From Oscheius tipulae (taxonomy: Eukaryota > Nematoda > Chromadorea > Rhabditida > Rhabditidae): a stretch of DNA of 64,000 nucleotides. Location: contig JASJZH010000006.1 of the NCBI GenBank assembly GCA_037178975.1, forward strand, positions 2,294,001 through 2,358,000. Reading direction: 5' to 3'. A program made the position numbers and the translations under genes. The first letter of the stretch is position 1, and each line of letters opens with the position of its first letter. Shown piece by piece: positions 60,216 to 64,000 of the stretch. Under the pieces are notes generated by a model. That model saw only the letters and a list, made by a program, of their open reading frames with translations, did no database searches and was not told the origin of the DNA.

Positions 60216-62057
60216 ATGATCCTTTTACTTTTATCAATACCTGGTTCTTTTGCTTTTACTCCTGTCTGGGTCGGTTCCGAATGTAGGTGTCTCTTTCATT
60301 TCCGACCTTGGTTCCAGTTAGAGAATCTTCCTTCGTGACGCCTGAAGAAAATGATCACTTGCAAACAATATGCGGCAAAGCTAACACGTCCGAACATCCG
60401 TGGGCAGTCTCGATTTTGTTTCATGTAAGTTTTCATCCTTTCCACCTAGTTTTCATCTAAATCTCAGGGAAATAACCGTTTGGGAGGTTCTATAATATCG
60501 CCCTACCATATTTTGACGGTCGCTCACGGCTTCCTGAAGTTTTCAACCGGTGCTGGAGCTGAATGTTTGTAGGTTATGCCTTCTTTCTTTAATTTTTCGT
60601 TCAGAGCTTCCGCATATCGCCCAATCGAAGAGCTTCAAAACAAGCGCATAGTTGTATATGGTGGGAAATGTATCAGAGGATATTCCAATGTCTTGCCAAA
60701 TCATCCAAACTGCTCGAAGCCTGATGTTCAATACAATAAAGTGAGTTTTACTATGACCATTGGAAACACAAGCGGGTTGTGATTGAATCCCATACTGTGC
60801 AAACAATCACTGACATTTCGAAGCTGTTCTGGGCTGCACCTGCCCGGTACAGTCGACCCCCGCCATAACGTACCCACCTAATGTAAGCCGAGGCTACGTT
60901 CGATCAGCCGTCATTATAAAAGCAAACTTAATACTGAGAACCAAAAGTTAGGGCCAAACCGGGGATTGAACCCGGGACCTCTCGCACCCAAAGCGAGAAT
61001 CATACCACTAGACCATTTGGCCATGTGTGGAGTCTCGCGGGTATCAGGGGATGCGGCCCTATTATTCATCATCATCCGACCGGCGTTCTCGTTCGAGACA
61101 GAGACAGATATAGGGTAACATTGGAAAAGCGAGACTTGGCTTTGTAATCAGTGAGCAACTCGGGGATCCATGTACTCAAGTGCCATTCTAAGACACCTCT
61201 TTTTCCAGATACGAAGCGTACTTATCGACGGCGGATTTGCCTCTGGTTCCTGTCTATATGGACACGATTTTGCAATAATCGAACTAGAACACAAGTCAGT
61301 TCGTTTTGTTTCCGAACACAGATTCAGAATCGTCTTCAACAACAAAACGGCACCAATCTGTTTACCAACAGCGAAATGGCCTGCAGTGCAAAATATTTTG
61401 ACAGTTTCAGGATGGGGCAGAAGTAGTGACGGTAGGATGACATCAAATCCTAGTGTCGTTTTAGTATACCACGAAAGTACTCCCATGATTCATGAAGCAC
61501 CAATGCTCATTGACAAACATTGTAGACGTCCTTGGAGTGATAAGGTATAATAGATGCGAAGTATCCTTTTGAAAAGTTTAGCTTCCTCGAGATGCCGTGG
61601 ATATGTTGTGTGCTACATCCTTGAATGTTTCTGACTATAAAGCTCCTCGAATTTGTCATGTGAGTCGCGCCTCTCTCCCTCTTCCAGACATGCAGGTGTT
61701 AACATATAAAAATATCCGCTTTAACAAGAAAACGCCGTATAGAGGAAAACCTATGACAGATGTTCAGCAGTTTGTCCTGGACATCTGGGATGCTTGCAAC
61801 TGCAAAATAGTTTCCCAGCAGCTCAAGTATATCGCTTTACAGGGGGATAGTGGGTCAGGAAGTGAGCAACGAGATGAGCGAGGACGAGCAACCCTAATTG
61901 GACTGACATCTTTTGGCACACAGGGATGTCCAGCCAATTTGCTTGCAAGGTGGGTTACGAAATCCTACATAATAAAGAAATATTCAGATTTACAAGAGTC
62001 GGATACTTCTTGCACGAGATCTGTACCTATACAGGGGTTTGCTCGTCAAGGGAGTAA
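60216..62057 (+). CDS. Secreted trypsin-like serine protease
   Basis: S1-family protease. A signal peptide is likely at 60216 (MILLLLSIPGSFAF). The domain follows with PWAVSILFHGNNRLGGSIIS, the histidine in ILTVAHGF, the aspartate in GHDFAIIELE, PICLPTAKWP, GWGRSS, and the serine in GDSGSG. The end is RFTRVGYFLHEICTYTGVC, with TAA at 62055. The triad is complete. AHGF instead of the usual AAHC matches nematode TRY-type proteases and means the usual Cys bridge beside the His is absent. The first exon junction (about 60288-60335) could not be resolved in phase. The intron at about 60740-61188 contains a tRNA gene on the other strand. Confidence 0.85.
60951..61022 (-). tRNA. tRNA-Pro (TGG)
   Basis: 72 nt on the reverse strand: acceptor stem GGCCAAA/TTTGGCC, D arm with TCTAGTGGTATGA, anticodon loop TTTGGGT with TGG, T arm CCGGGTTCAATCCCCGG. 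All four arms pair. No intron. It lies antisense inside an intron of the protease gene. Confidence 0.96.
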
Positions 62058-62756
62058 TTTCTGTGAAACCCAGATCTCTCGAGCTATAATAATATCTGTG
62101 AATTTCGGAGCCAGTTGTTAAATAAAGTGATACCTCACGTTCTAGCTCGTCTAATCTTACAAGCTTTCTCAAGGACTTTAGCAAGAAAATGGGTTGATAT
62201 ATCTAGTCTCACACAACAAGATTCAGTCGAAAAGCCCCCGAATTCAACCTAGCCTTCATCACAGTTTGGCTCATGCCAAGAAAGCATCCATTTCGCGCCT
62301 CTATCTCACCCGAGTTGGCGCGCTGTGTCAACTCTGGTACCGCCTCCGTCCGAACTGCGTATATAAGCAGAGCCTAAGGCCAACCCCTTTTATCCAGACT
62401 CAGTTTCTATTAATTTTCTGTATATGTACTGTGCAAAGTTTTTGAAACTGAATGAATCTAAAAAAATCTTTTGAAGATGATGGCTTGACCTGTCCTCACT
62501 AATAAAGGGATTCGCACTTCAGCTGATCGTTTACCACCGCGTAAGGTCTCAGTTCTTTCCCACATTTGATTTCTCTATCAGAATCGAATATCTCTTAGTA
62601 TCAATACTCAACTAGTGCTTTTCAGCCGCAATCTTTAGCATCTCGCTTTCACTAACAACTGTTTTCCCTCTCTTCGCTCGCGCCGTGCCCGCTGTTTACA
62701 GAGAGTGTCGCGTCTCAGCTTTTGAATCCTAAAAACAGCTGATCCATTCATTAACC
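62058..62756. other. Promoter region of CTP synthase
   Basis: 699 bp between the protease stop and the CTP synthase start, both on the plus strand. A TATA-like word (gtatataag, about 62358-62366) lies 390 bp upstream of the start, and pyrimidine-rich TTTCAG-like sites near 62620 could serve as trans-splice acceptors. Neither is proven. Confidence 0.4.
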
Positions 62757-64000
62757 ATGGTCTTCGCCGAATATCTCGCTCATGCTCTTAACTCATCCAT
62801 TTTTGACGATGAGAGTAAGTTTATCATCCACTTTACATTTAGCATCCTTTCATTGCATGTTACCCTCGTCCTGTTTTGCCTGCTCTCGTTTGTTCTGAGC
62901 TTGTTTCCTGCAGTCTTTTCTCTAATATCACAGTAAATTGTTCTAGAGATGGCCTCTTCTCAGGGTAAGTTCTCTAATGGAACTGCTAATGGAGAGGATC
63001 CCATGAAGTTCATTCTGGTCACTGGAGGAGTTATCAGTGGCGTTGGAAAGGGAATCATCTCTAGCAGTCTCGGAGTCCTTCTCAAAAACAATGGATACAG
63101 GGTAATCATGAAATGTTGTCTTTCATTCACCTTCGTTTTAGGTCAGTGCAATCAAGATCGATCCCTACCTCAACATTGATGCCGGAACCTTTTCTCCATA
63201 CGAGCACGGAGAAGTCTACGTCTTGGATGACGGAGGAGAGGTCGATCTGGATCTCGGAAACTACGAGCGCTTCCTCAATCTAAAGCTGACCAGCGAAAAC
63301 AACATCACGACTGGAAAGATCTTTTCCAAGGTGAGTACTATTCCTGACTGGCATAATTTTTGAATACAGGTTACTGAGCGCGAGCGTCGTGGAGACTACA
63401 TGGGCAAGACGGTCCAGATGATTCCTCACGTCACGGATGCCATCGCCGAGTGGATCGAGCGCGTGGCTCGTATTCCTGTAGACGGATCCAGCAAGAGGCC
63501 TCACGTGTGCATCATCGAGCTCGGAGGAACTATTGGAGATATTGAGGGAATGATCTATCTTTCGGCCTTCGAGCGCTTCCAGCGTCCTGCCTACCGTGAG
63601 CGCTTCATGAATGTTCACGTGTCTCTGGTCTTGCATCCTCAGGCTACCGGAGAGCCGAAGACCAAGCCGATGCAGAATTCGGTAATTTATTTGACTTTTC
63701 ATTTTCAAATCGAGTTTCAGGTCCGCAAGCTTCGCGAGAGTGGAATCGTTCCGGATCTCCTTATCTGCCGTTCCACGGTCCCTCCAAATGAGCATCTCCG
63801 CCAAAAAATTGCCGATTTCGGTATGGTTCATCTTGAGCAAGTCGTCGGAGTTCACGATGTCTCGAACATCTACAAGGTCCCGCTTCTTCTGCACGAGCAA
63901 GGAGTCCTCGATGCCATCAGGTGCCGTCTGAGACTGCCGCCCATCGGTTGTGACGTCTTGCGCAATCTGAAGTTCAACATGATACACTGGAGCAAGCTAA
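62757..64000 (+). CDS. ctps-1: CTP synthase, N-terminal part (cut by window end)
   Basis: Makes CTP from UTP, ATP and glutamine. Exons 62757-62814, 62947-63101, 63142-63330, 63370-63681 and 63721-end are in phase. The synthetase domain shows [17 protein letters not shown] (the UTP/ATP loop), [76 protein letters not shown] and [11 protein letters not shown], all strongly conserved. The glutaminase domain lies beyond the window. Two starts are possible: Met 62757 in a short first exon, or MASSQGKF at 62949, the usual length for the family. Codon use is visibly more GC-rich at third positions than in neighbouring genes, fitting high expression. Confidence 0.96.

Overview
This is eukaryotic nuclear DNA, most likely from a free-living nematode. 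Genes are packed on both strands and interrupted by introns mostly of 35-60 nt with GT...TTTCAG or TTTTAG borders. The gene content is nematode-like: UNC-93 family tandem genes, a supplementary-type nuclear hormone receptor, a LOTUS-Tudor germ-granule protein of the LOTR-1 type, small expanded receptor tyrosine kinases, C-type lectins and a trypsin-like protease with a nematode-style AHG histidine motif. The species cannot be fixed from the sequence alone. No operon, virus or bacterial insert is evident, but two acyl-CoA dehydrogenases lie so close together that they may be co-transcribed.

Layout. Positions 1-7964 form a giant inverted repeat: two apparently identical arms of at least 3784 bp around a unique 396-bp spacer. 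Each arm carries the same receptor tyrosine kinase (RTK), so the two copies diverge head to head. From 8.1 to 16.4 kb lie a small acidic protein, a four-helix LAPTM-like membrane protein with a PPxY tail, an acid sphingomyelinase, a tRNA-Met and two tandem mitochondrial medium-chain acyl-CoA dehydrogenases. A dead mariner element (17.7-18.9 kb) and a C-type lectin (19.7-20.6 kb) follow. Two more RTKs lie at 22.4-25.8 kb (Ig-like ectodomain) and 26.2-28.3 kb (PAN/apple ectodomain, apparently broken). An intron of the first is filled by a fold-back MITE with a pol III-like box.

From 29.4 to 34.2 kb are two UNC-93-like transporters in tandem. Next come a proline-rich protein (34.8-36.1 kb), the LOTUS-Tudor gene (37.5-40.5 kb), an unknown basic protein (41 kb), a nuclear receptor (42.6-44.4 kb), a small gene with a Cys/His-rich downstream frame (46 kb) and an MFSD8/CLN7-like transporter (48.4-50.2 kb). 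A C-type lectin pseudogene lies at about 52 kb. Three unrecognised genes on the minus strand occupy 53-56.8 kb. After a gene-poor 3.4 kb come a trypsin-like protease with a tRNA-Pro inside one intron, and the 5' half of CTP synthase, cut by the window end.

Themes. The window joins housekeeping metabolism (CTP synthase, fatty acid oxidation, sphingolipid turnover, tRNAs) with fast-evolving nematode families. The RTKs share closely related kinase domains but have unrelated ectodomains, and one locus is caught in a recent inverted duplication. Exon limits were read by eye from splice signals and conserved protein motifs; CDS coordinates give the span from start to stop codon including introns.
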